Assembly (NCBI GenBank): GCA_016716705.1
Contig: JADJVF010000019.1
Location: 1 to 64,000 of the forward strand
Source: Holophagales bacterium
GTDB lineage: Bacteria > Acidobacteriota > Thermoanaerobaculia > UBA5066
DNA: 64,000 nucleotides
Direction of reading: 5' to 3'
Shown here: positions 53,517 to 62,500 of the stretch, piece after piece
How the letters are laid out: each line of letters opens with the position of its first letter
How positions within the stretch are numbered: position 1 is the first letter of the stretch
The notes under the pieces: generated by a model
The model's input: the letters and a program-made list of their open reading frames with translations, nothing else
Database searches by the model: none
Told to the model about the DNA's origin: nothing
Program-made: the position numbers and the translations under genes

Positions 53517-55785
53517 CGCAAGGGAACCGGCTGTCTCGGGCGAGGTCTGCCGAGTCCTGAGCTGTGCTCCCGTGCTCACGTGGATGGCCGATCGGGCGGG
53601 CCAGGTCGTCTTCCTGAGCGCCCACTGGGAGCTCTTCACCGGAGTCCCCGTCGCGAAGCTGCTCGACGGGGGGCTCCTCGAGGTCATCCACCCGGAGGAC
53701 CTTCCCGGAGCCCGCGCCGCACTGGATGGGGTCGAGGAGGGCGGAGCCCGCGTCGTGCGGGAGTACCGGCTCCGGCGCTCCGACGGGCTCTGGCGCGTCG
53801 TCCAGGACACGGCCGTGCACGTCGCTGGCGAGGACGGCTCGGCGGCAGGGTGGGTCGGCCTGTGCGAGGACGTGACGGAGCGGAACGAGTTCCGGGCCGT
53901 GATCCGGTTCCAGCGGGCCGTGAGCGACTGCCTCGCGGCCGTCGGGACCCACCCCGCGTCCCTCGAGGAGCTCCTCCGGACGATCTGTGCCGAGGGGGGA
54001 CTGGACGAGGCGACCCTCTGCCGCGTCTCGCCGGGCTCGCCCACCCGGATGCACGTTCGCACCTCCGCCGACGGCGTCGAGCGCGCCGAGTGCACCTGCT
54101 GGAGGGCGAACGATGCCGTCTGGACCTCCACCTTCCGGCCGGCCTGCTCGGGCGTCCGCGTCCCCGTCGTCGGGACCTATCCGATCCGCAGTGAAGGCCG
54201 GGTGACGGGCCTCCTCACCCTCGGGAGCCGCAGGGGCTCCGACGTCTTCCTCCCGATGCTCGAGTCGATCAGCGGGACCGCGGCGATCCTGGGTGCCCTG
54301 CTCGAGCGGAACGACGCGGAAGAGAAGCTCCGGACGAGCGAGGAGCGGTACCGGGCCCTCCTCGAGCAGTCGTCCGAGGGGATCTTCACGTTCGACCCGG
54401 CGACGCACCGCGTCCTCGACGTGAACCGGCAGTTCCTCCGGATCACGGGCTATGCACGCGAGGAGATCGGGGCGCTCACCCTCGAGGACCTCGTCGCCCA
54501 CGACGCCTCGAGCATCGCCGAGAACGTGTCGAAGGTCGTCGCCGGCGGGGAGAGCATCATCGGTGAGAAGAGCTATCGGCGGCGCGACGGGAGGACGATC
54601 CTGGTGGAGGTGTCGGCCTCTCTCGTGACCTGGGCCCAGGAGCAGGTCGTCCTGGTGAACGTCCGGGACGTCAGCGAGGTGCGCGAGGCGGTGGCCGAGC
54701 TCGCGGAGCTCTCCCGGCGCCTCCGGCTCATCCTCGACTCGACCTCCGACGGGATCCTCGGCCTCACCTCGGACGGCCGGATCACCTTCGTCAACAAGGC
54801 CGCCTCCGCGCTGCTCGGGTGGAGCGTCGGCGAGCTCCTCGGCACGGACTCCCACCGCTGCTGGCACCACACGCGACCCGACGGGTCGGTCCACCCCCCG
54901 GCCGACTGCCCGATCCTCGCGTCGATGCGGACGGGGGCACGGGTCTCGGTCTCCGACGACGTCTTCTGCCGAAAGGACGGGAGCCGGTTCCCCGTCCGCT
55001 ACGAGGCGTCGCCGAAGCGCGAGGAAGGGCGAATCGTCGGATGCGTCGTCGTCTTCCACGACGTCTCCCGCGAGGAGCGCCTCGAGTCGATCGCGGCGGC
55101 CGTCGAGTCGATGAACAGCCTGGGCTTCGTCTTCTCCGCGGTGCGTCACGAGCTCGGCAACCCGGTGAACTCCGTGAAGATGGCCCTGTCCGTCCTCCGC
55201 AAGAACCTCGACCGCTTCGACCCGGCGACCGTGAGCGGCCTCGTCGACAGGTCCCTCGTCGAGCTGGGGCGCGTCGAGGAGCTCCTTGCGAACCTCAAGA
55301 CCTACAGCCTCTACGAGGACGTCCAGATCCGGGTGATCGACGCGGCCGCCTTCGTTTCGGAGTTCGCGGCGTTCGTCTCCCGCGACTTCGCGAACCGGGG
55401 CGTCGCGATCGCGGTGGAGCCGGCTGAGGGCCCGGCCTTCGCGGCGACGGACGCCCGCGCGCTGCGCCACGTCCTCCTGAACCTCGTCGCGAACGCCGCC
55501 GAGGCGATGGAGCCCGCGGGGGGGCGGATCCGCCTCCGGATCACGTCGGAAGGGGAGTGGGTCGGGATCCGGGTCGAGGACGACGGCCCCGGGATGTCGG
55601 CCGAGACCCTCGCGAACCTCTTCCGGCCGTTCTACACGACGAAGGCGAGCGGCACCGGCCTCGGCCTCGTGATCGCGAAGAAGATGATGACGAAAATGGG
55701 CGGCACCATCGAGGCCGCGAGCAACCCGGGCGGGGGGACGACGATGACCCTTTCCCTCCGCACCGCACAGGCTCCTCCGGCGTGA
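53506..55785 (+). CDS. PAS/GAF sensor histidine kinase
   Basis: 759 residues, no transmembrane helix. PAS at about 15-125 (WELFTGVPVAKLL), GAF-like at about 130-270 with several cysteines, PAS at about 280-390 (VLDVNRQFLRITGYAREEIG), PAS at about 400-515 (ITFVNKAASALLGWSVGEL, with RCWHHTRPDG). The phosphoacceptor region is SAVRHELGNPVNSVKMALS (His near 546). The ATPase domain is intact: HVLLNLVANAAEAM (N-box), VEDDGPGM (G1), FRPFYTTKASGTGLGLVIA (F and G2). It should be an active kinase sensing a cytosolic signal. A leader ORF overlaps its start. Confidence 0.92.
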   Translation: MRDSAREPAVSGEVCRVLSCAPVLTWMADRAGQVVFLSAHWELFTGVPVAKLLDGGLLEVIHPEDLPGARAALDGVEEGGARVVREYRLRRSDGLWRVVQDTAVHVAGEDGSAAGWVGLCEDVTERNEFRAVIRFQRAVSDCLAAVGTHPASLEELLRTICAEGGLDEATLCRVSPGSPTRMHVRTSADGVERAECTCWRANDAVWTSTFRPACSGVRVPVVGTYPIRSEGRVTGLLTLGSRRGSDVFLPMLESISGTAAILGALLERNDAEEKLRTSEERYRALLEQSSEGIFTFDPATHRVLDVNRQFLRITGYAREEIGALTLEDLVAHDASSIAENVSKVVAGGESIIGEKSYRRRDGRTILVEVSASLVTWAQEQVVLVNVRDVSEVREAVAELAELSRRLRLILDSTSDGILGLTSDGRITFVNKAASALLGWSVGELLGTDSHRCWHHTRPDGSVHPPADCPILASMRTGARVSVSDDVFCRKDGSRFPVRYEASPKREEGRIVGCVVVFHDVSREERLESIAAAVESMNSLGFVFSAVRHELGNPVNSVKMALSVLRKNLDRFDPATVSGLVDRSLVELGRVEELLANLKTYSLYEDVQIRVIDAAAFVSEFAAFVSRDFANRGVAIAVEPAEGPAFAATDARALRHVLLNLVANAAEAMEPAGGRIRLRITSEGEWVGIRVEDDGPGMSAETLANLFRPFYTTKASGTGLGLVIAKKMMTKMGGTIEAASNPGGGTTMTLSLRTAQAPPA

Positions 55786-55844
55786 CGGGGACGCCCTGCG
55801 CCGCGGCTGCCTGCAGCACGGTCGATGGCCTCGCGCCGGCGAAC

Positions 55845-55850
55845 TATAAT
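55845..55850 (+). promoter_or_regulatory. Consensus -10 TATAAT upstream of small ORF and MEDS gene
   Basis: A perfect TATAAT in the 225-nt gap after the kinase gene. It would drive the small ORF at 55889 and the MEDS/HD-GYP genes. No consensus -35 at 16-18 nt. Confidence 0.5.
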
Positions 55851-55888
55851 CTCTCTGCGTCAGCCGCAAGGCGTTCGAAGGGAGAGCG

Positions 55889-55993
55889 ATGGCGATGAGC
55901 TGCAGCGCGCCGCTTTCCGTCCCTGAGCCCTTCGTCGCGCGGTTTCGGAGTCGCGGTCGGTCTCCTGTCCGTGTGCACGATGCGGCGCTGTGA
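55889..55993 (+). CDS. Possible 34-residue leader ORF before the MEDS gene
   Basis: ATG at 55889 has a GGGAGAG Shine-Dalgarno and lies 39 nt after TATAAT. The frame ends at TGA 55991-55993, which is directly followed by GGAGAAGGGG, the Shine-Dalgarno of the MEDS gene. The predicted peptide is not distinctive. A +1 frame over the last part reads as a hydrophobic FGVAVGLLSVC stretch, so an indel could hide a small membrane peptide. Weak support. Confidence 0.25.
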   Translation: MAMSCSAPLSVPEPFVARFRSRGRSPVRVHDAAL

Positions 55994-56010
55994 GGAGAAG
56001 GGGTGACGCC

Positions 56011-56649
56011 ATGAGCGAAGCGCGGCGGCAGATCCACCTGGGCTTCACCGACGAGCCGTTCCCGGAAGGGACCCACATGTGCCACATCTTCAGCGACGAG
56101 GAGGAGCAGGGCGAGGTCATCTCGCGCTACGTCGCCTCCGGCCTCGCCGAAGGTGAGCAGACCTGTTACTTCGCCGACATCAGGTCCGTCGACGAGACGC
56201 GGGCGCGCCTCGCCGCACTCGGCGTTCCGGTCCCCGCCGTCGAGGACCGGAAGCTCGTCGTCGCACCCGCCGTCGACATGTACTGTCCCGACGGGACCTT
56301 CGTCCCGGACCGGATGCTCGCGAACTTCCCCCTCGTCTACAACGCCGGCCGCGAGGCGGGCTTCGCCGGCGTCCGCGCCACCGGCGAGATGACCTGGGCC
56401 CGGCGGGGGATTCCCGGCTCAGAGAGGCTGATCGAGTACGAGTCCCGGATCAACACGATCGTCCGCGAGGTCCCGCTCACCGCGGTCTGCCAGTACGACG
56501 CCCGTCAGTTCGACGGAGCGACGCTCTTCGAGGTCCTGATCGTCCATCCGGTGATGATCGTCCGGGGTCGGATCTCCAGGAACCCGTACTACCTCCCGCC
56601 GGAGGAGTTCCAGAGGAGGGGGCGTGGTCTCGCGGGAACTCCCACCTGA
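56011..56649 (+). CDS. MEDS-domain sensory protein
   Basis: 212 residues from the ATG at 56011, which has a good Shine-Dalgarno (GAGGAGAAGGGG). A MEDS (DcmR-like sensory) domain covers nearly all of it: LGFTDEPFPEGTHMCHIFSD at the start, VISRYVASGLAEGEQTCYFA, the KLVVAPAVDMYCPDG segment, GFAGVRATGEMTWA, and LTAVCQYDARQFDG near the end. In known cases the domain senses small molecules linked to methylotrophic or hydrocarbon metabolism, and it often pairs with PAS/HATPase proteins. The next gene begins 26 nt before its stop and encodes the PAS/GAF/HD-GYP protein, so the two are probably functionally linked. Confidence 0.85.
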   Translation: MSEARRQIHLGFTDEPFPEGTHMCHIFSDEEEQGEVISRYVASGLAEGEQTCYFADIRSVDETRARLAALGVPVPAVEDRKLVVAPAVDMYCPDGTFVPDRMLANFPLVYNAGREAGFAGVRATGEMTWARRGIPGSERLIEYESRINTIVREVPLTAVCQYDARQFDGATLFEVLIVHPVMIVRGRISRNPYYLPPEEFQRRGRGLAGTPT

Positions 56650-59463
56650 TCGGGCGCCGCTGGGCGCCGACGTCCTGGCGCGCCTGCTCGTCGTCCAGCA
56701 GGCTCTCGACGTCCTGCCCGGCGAGGAGGAGGTGGCCTCCTTCCTGAGCCGGGCGCTGGAGCAGGTCCCGGGCGTGGGCGACGCCGTCCTGATCCTCGAG
56801 GGGCGGCGGCCGGCGCCGGAGACGGACCTGGGTACGGCGGCGGCGAAGGCCGGGACAGGCGGCGGCGTTCTGCCCGGAGACGCGCTCCCGGGCCTTCCGG
56901 GGAGCGCCGCCTTCCCGGTCCGGACGCTCCGCCGCGCGTACGGGCTTCTCGCCCTCGAGCTGAGCGACCGGGAGGCCTTCGCCCCGTACGTTCCCGTCGT
57001 CGCGAACGTGGCCGGCTCGGTCGCCACGACCCTCGAGACCCGGGAGCTCCTCCGGATGACGACGGCGGCCCGCTCCCAGCTCGAGGAGCTGGTGGCGACC
57101 CGGACGAGCGAGCTCGCGGAGCGGACCGGGCGGCTCGAGGAGGAGATGACGGAGAAGGACCGCGTGCTCGCGGCGCTCGCCGAGAGCGAGGAACGTCTCC
57201 GCCTCGTCGCGGCGAACGCCCAGGACGCCATCATCGTCATCGACGAAGCCGGGCGGGTCACGATGTGGAACCCGGCCGCCGAGAGGATCTTCGGCCGGAG
57301 CCGCGCGGAGATGATCGGGCAGGAGATCCACGAGGCCATCGCGCCGCCCCGGTCCCTCGAAGCTTTCCGGCGGGGATTCGCCGCGTTCTCCCGCTTCGGG
57401 ATCGGGCCGTTCGTCGGAAGGTCCATCGAGGTGACGGCCCTGCGGCCGAACGGGGTGGAGTTCCCGGTCGAGATCTCCGTTTCTCCCGTGAAGGTCCGGG
57501 GCCATTGGCACGCGATCGGGATCATCCGCGACATCACGGAGCGGAAGCGGGGAGACGCGGTGCGCGACGCGCTCGCCGCGATCGTCCGTTCCACGACCGA
57601 TGCCGTCGTCGGCAAGACGACGGAAGGCATCGTGACGAGCTGGAACGCCGGGGCCGAGCGCCTGTACGGATACTCCGCCAGAGAGATGATCGGGCGGCCG
57701 CTGGCGGACCTCGCCCCCCCCGGGAAGGCTGATGAAGTCCTTCGCCTCACGGAGCTCGCTCGGACGGGGCAGATCGTCGAGGACTACGAAACCCTGCGGG
57801 TACACCGGGACGGGCGTCTCCTGGACGTCTCCCTCACGCTCGCACCCATCCGCGACGACGCAGGGCTGGTCGTCGGGGTCTCCACGATCGCGCGCGACAT
57901 CACGCGGCGCAAGGAGACGGAGCGGGCTCTCCGGGAGAGCGAGGCGCGGCTCGAGGAGGCGCAGCGCATCGCCCACCTCGGGAGCTGGGAGTGGTCGATC
58001 GCGGACGGTTCGCTCGGCACGTCTGCGGAGGCGCTCAGGATCTACGGCGTCGAGGACCGCTCCTCCGTCAGGACTTTCGCCTCGTCGCTCGAGAGGATCC
58101 ACCCCGCGGACCGTCCGGCCGTCGTCGCGGCGGTGCACGGGCTGCTCGAGGGGAAGAGCCCCTCCCCGATCGACTACCGGATCGTCAAACCGGGCGGGGC
58201 CGTCCGTCACGTCCTCGGGACGGCGAAGGTCGTCCGCGACTCCGCGGGGCGCCCGGAGCCGGATGATCGGAACCGTCCAGGACGTGACCGAGCGCCGGCT
58301 CGCGGAGCTGGCCCTCCAGCGCACGAACCGGTCCTTGCGGACGCTTTCGTCGTGCAACCAGACGCTCGTCCGCGCGACCTCCGAGACGGAGCTCCTGGAG
58401 GGGATGTGCACCATCCTCGTCGAGGAGGGCGGGTTCCAGCGTGCCTGGGCCGGCCTGCTGGCGGGGGAGATCCCCGAGCTCGTGCCCGCGGCCTGCCGCG
58501 ACCGGGACGCGGACGGAAAGGCGTGGGGCTCGGCCGGCGTCCTGAGTCCGGGCTCTGCGGCGCAGGAGGTCGCCTCGATCGCCCTGGGCTCCCGCGAGCC
58601 CCGGGTCCATCTCGGAACGCCCCTCGGACAGGGCGTTCCGGAGGGCGCTGCCGAGGGTCCCCTGCCCGGCGCCGCGGCCATTGCCGCGGTGCCGCTCGTC
58701 CTGGAGGAGAAGGTCCTCGGCGTGCTCGTTCTCCACGCCGACGACCCCGACACGTTCGACGAGGAGGAGATCCGCCTCGTCTCGGAGCTCGCGGGCGATC
58801 TCGCCTTCGGGATCGAGGCGCTGCGGGCCAGGTCCGACAGGAAGGACGCAGCCCGCGAAAAGCAGAAGTACCTCGTCCAGATTCGCCAGAACCTCGAGGA
58901 GACCGTCGCGACGATCGCGGCCACGGTCGAGGCGCGCGACCCGTACACCGCCGGTCACCAGCGGCGCGTGGCCGCCTTCGCCGCCGCGATCGCAAGAGGA
59001 GCTGGGGCTCGACGAAGAGACCGTGCAGGGTATCCACCTCGCCGGGACCATCCACGACCTGGGGAAGATCAAGGTCCCCGCGGAGATCCTCGCCAGACCT
59101 GGCCAGCTCTCCGAGATCGAGGAGCGGATCATCCAGATCCACCCGGAGGCCGGCTGGGAGATCCTGAGAGGGGTCGAGTTCCCCTGGCCCATCGCGGAGA
59201 TGGTCCTGCAGCACCACGAGCGGCTGGACGGCTCCGGCTATCCGCGGGGACTCAGGGGAGAGCAGATCTCGATGGGGGCGCGCATTCTCGGCGTCGCGGA
59301 CGTCGTGGAGGCGATGGCCAGTCACCGGCCGTACCGCCCCTCTCGCGGTCTGAAGGCCGCACTCTCGCAGGTCGAGGGTGATCGGGGCATCCTCTTCGAC
59401 GCCGCCGTCGTGGATGCGTGCCTCGCTCTCTTCCGCGAGAAGGGCTATCGGCTCGAGGAATGA
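56624..59463 (+). CDS. PAS/GAF sensor HD-GYP c-di-GMP phosphodiesterase (two frameshifts)
   Basis: About 945 residues after correction. N-terminal GAF-like region (1-140), a coiled-coil (about 150-185), PAS at about 190-300 (VTMWNPAAERIFGRSRAEMIG), PAS at about 310-425 (VTSWNAGAERLYGYSAREMIG), a PAS-like domain at 430-550 (LGSWEWSIADGSLG), GAF at about 565-720, and HD-GYP to the end. The HD-GYP core has TIHDLGKIKVPAEILARPG (HD near residue 808) and LDGSGYPRGLRGEQI (GYP near 870), so c-di-GMP hydrolysis is expected. The frame slips +1 near 58255 and near 58995. The GTG start overlaps the MEDS gene by 26 nt. It is paralogous to the next gene. Confidence 0.87.
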
Positions 59464-59524
59464 ACCCGCTCTCGAGCTGCGCGATCCGCCCGAGACGAAG
59501 CCCTCGAAGGAAGGACGGCTCACC

Positions 59525-62500
59525 ATGCCCGAGCTGACCTCGATTCCCGCGGCCCGGCTCACGGAGCTGAGGGCCGGGCTGACCCGGCTCGCCCGGGACC
59601 AGGCGCTCAGGACACGGATCGCCCTCCTGATGGACCGCCTGAGGGAGGTCCCGGGGCACGAGACGACCGTCGCGGAGCTGCTTCGGCTCGCGACCGACGA
59701 CCTCGGCGGCGGAAACGCTGCGATCTTCTGCCGGGTCGACGACGGTCTGTACCGATTGGGAATCCACGGCAGGATTCGGGTCGTCGGAGAGGTCGAGGAC
59801 AGCCTCGTCCGGTACGTCTTCGAGACCCGCGAGTCCGTCTCCAGGGGGCCCGTCCCCGGTCCGACCGGCGTGACGACGCCCGGGCTCCGGAGAGTCGTGA
59901 CGCGGGTGATGCCCCTTCTCGTCGGCGCCGAGCTCGTAGGGGTCCTTCGAATCGGCGAGCTTCCCGTCGCGGATCGCGACCTGTGCGATGACGTGCGGCC
60001 CCTCCTTCCTTTCCTCGGCGTGGCGCTCCAGAACACGATCTCGGGAGAGGAGGGCGGGATGCGGTCGTCCGACGAGGCGAGCCGCCCGGACCGCGACCGG
60101 AACGAAGACGGCTCCGGCCCGCGCGAGTGGGAGGCGGTGCTCGAGCAGGCGAGGGAAGAGCTGGAGCGGCGAGTCGCCGAACGGCGTGCCGAGGTGAGCA
60201 GTGCCCTCGATGAGGCGAGCTCCCCGGTCTTCTCCCTGGACCGGGAGTATCGGTACGTCGCCTTCAACCGGAGCCACGCACTGGCGATGCGGGCTCTCTA
60301 CGGCGCCGAGATCGAGATCGGCCGCAGTCTCCTCGACTACATGACGGTGGACCGGGACCGGGAGACGGCCAGGACGAACCTCGACCGGGCACTGGCTGGC
60401 GAGAAACTGCTGGAGTCGGCCCCCTCCGGGGAGGAGCCCGGGTTCAGGAGGCACTACGAGGTCTCGCACGACCCCGTCCTGGCGAGAGACGGTTCGGTCC
60501 TCGGCGTCGCCGTCCTCGCCGCCGACGTCACCGAGCGCCGGCGGATCGAAGCGAATCGCCTGGCCCACCTGCGGTTCTTCGAATCCCTGGACCTGGTCAA
60601 CAGGGCCCTGCAGGGGACGAGCGACCTCGAGCAGATGATGAGCGACGTCCTCGACGCCGTGCTGGAGGTTTTCGGATGCGATCGGGCGTGGCTCGTCTAC
60701 CCGTGCGACCCGGCGAGCGCCACCTATCGCGTACCGATGGAGCGGACCCGGCCGGAGTTTCCCGGTGCCCTCGCCCGGGGGCTCGAACTGCCCGTGGATC
60801 CGGAGACTGCTCGGGTGCTCCAGGCCGTGAGGGCCTCGAGCGGACCCGTGACCTTCGGCCCCGGATTGCAGCAGCCGTTGCCGACAGTCCTGTCGGAGCG
60901 ATTCCGCGTCCGTTCGCAGATTGCCGTCGCCGTCTATCCGAAGGTGTCCCTGCCCTACGTGTTCGGCCTGCACCAGTGCTCCTTCCGACGCACCTGGACG
61001 CCCGACGACGGGAGACTCCTCCAGGAGATCGGCCGGCGCCTGGGCGACGCCCTGACCAGCCTGCGGACGTTCCGCGATCTCGAGGGAAGCGAAAAGAGAT
61101 ACCGGACGCTCATCCAGAGGATTCAGGCCGCCGTCGTCGTGCATGGGGCCGACGCGCAGGTCGTGGCCTCCAACCGCAAGGCGCAGGAGCTGCTCGGCCT
61201 GTCGGAAGACCAGCTCATGGGCAAGGCGGTCACGGACCGGGCCTGGCAGTTCTTCCGCCCCGACGGCAGCGCCGTCCCTCCCGAGGAGTACCCGGCCCAC
61301 CGGGTATGCGTGACCCGCCAGCCGCTGAAGGACCTCGTCGCCCGGATCCACCGTCCCGGGAAGAACGGGGCGAGCGACGTGTGGGTCCTGGTCAACGCCG
61401 ATCCGGTCCTCGGCAGGGACGGCGAAGTCTCCCAGGTGATCGTGACCTTCAGCGACATCACCGAGCTCAAGCGGGCGGAGGGCCGTCTGCACAGTGAGGC
61501 CGAGCGTGGTTCCCTGCTCCTCGACCTCTTCCTCCGCTCCGCGCAGCTGTCGGAAAGCCAAGTCTACGACGGCGTGCTCGAGCTGGCCGTCCGGCTCACC
61601 GGCAGCGCGATCGGCTTCCTGCATCGCGTCTCCGAGGACCAGAAAGCCGTCAGCCTGACGAACTGGAACGAGGCGGCGCTCGAGAGCTGCCCGGTGGTGT
61701 TCGACTCGCACACCCCGATCGAGAAGGCCGGCAACTGGGTCGACTGTGTCCGGCTGGGCCAGCCCGTGGTCTACAACGACGCCGCCACCTCTCCCAATCA
61801 GAAGGGCCTGCTGCCGGGTCACGCGCCGCTGCGGCGGCTCATGAGCGTGCCGGTCGTCGAGGGGGGCGTCGTCCGGGTCGTCTTCGGCGTGGGGAACAAG
61901 GACGCGGAGTACGACGAGGACGACGTCTTCCAGGTCCAGCAGATCGCGGGCGAGCTGCAGAAGGTCATCCGGCAGCGGCACGCCGTCGAGCGCGTCGAGT
62001 TCCTCGGCCGGCTCTATCGCACCGTCTCGGAGATGAACCAGGTCATCGTGCGGGAGAAGAGCCGCGACCGCCTCTTCGCGGAGGTCTGCCGGATCGGAGT
62101 CGAGCACGGCGGATTCGCCATGGTGTGGGCCGGCCTGGCCGACCGGACGAGCGGGACCGTGCGGCCGGCAGGGGTTGCCGGGCTCGAGGCGGGCTACGTC
62201 GACGAGCTGGAGATCCGGCTCGACGCACCCTCGGCCGACCTGCGGCCCGCGGCCCGGGCGATCGTCGAGAACCGTGCGGTCGTCGTGGACGACACCGACA
62301 CCGACCCGGCCTTTGCGCCTTGGCGGGAGGCGGCGCAGAAGCGCGGATTTCGCTCCTGCGCGGCCTTCCCGGTTCGCGCGGACGGGTGCGTGCTCGGCGT
62401 GCTCGCGGTCTACGCGGGCGAGGCCGGCGTGTTCCACCGCGAGGTCGTGGCTCTCCTGGGCGAGCTCGCGGCCGACCTCGGCTTCTCGCTCCGTGCCCTC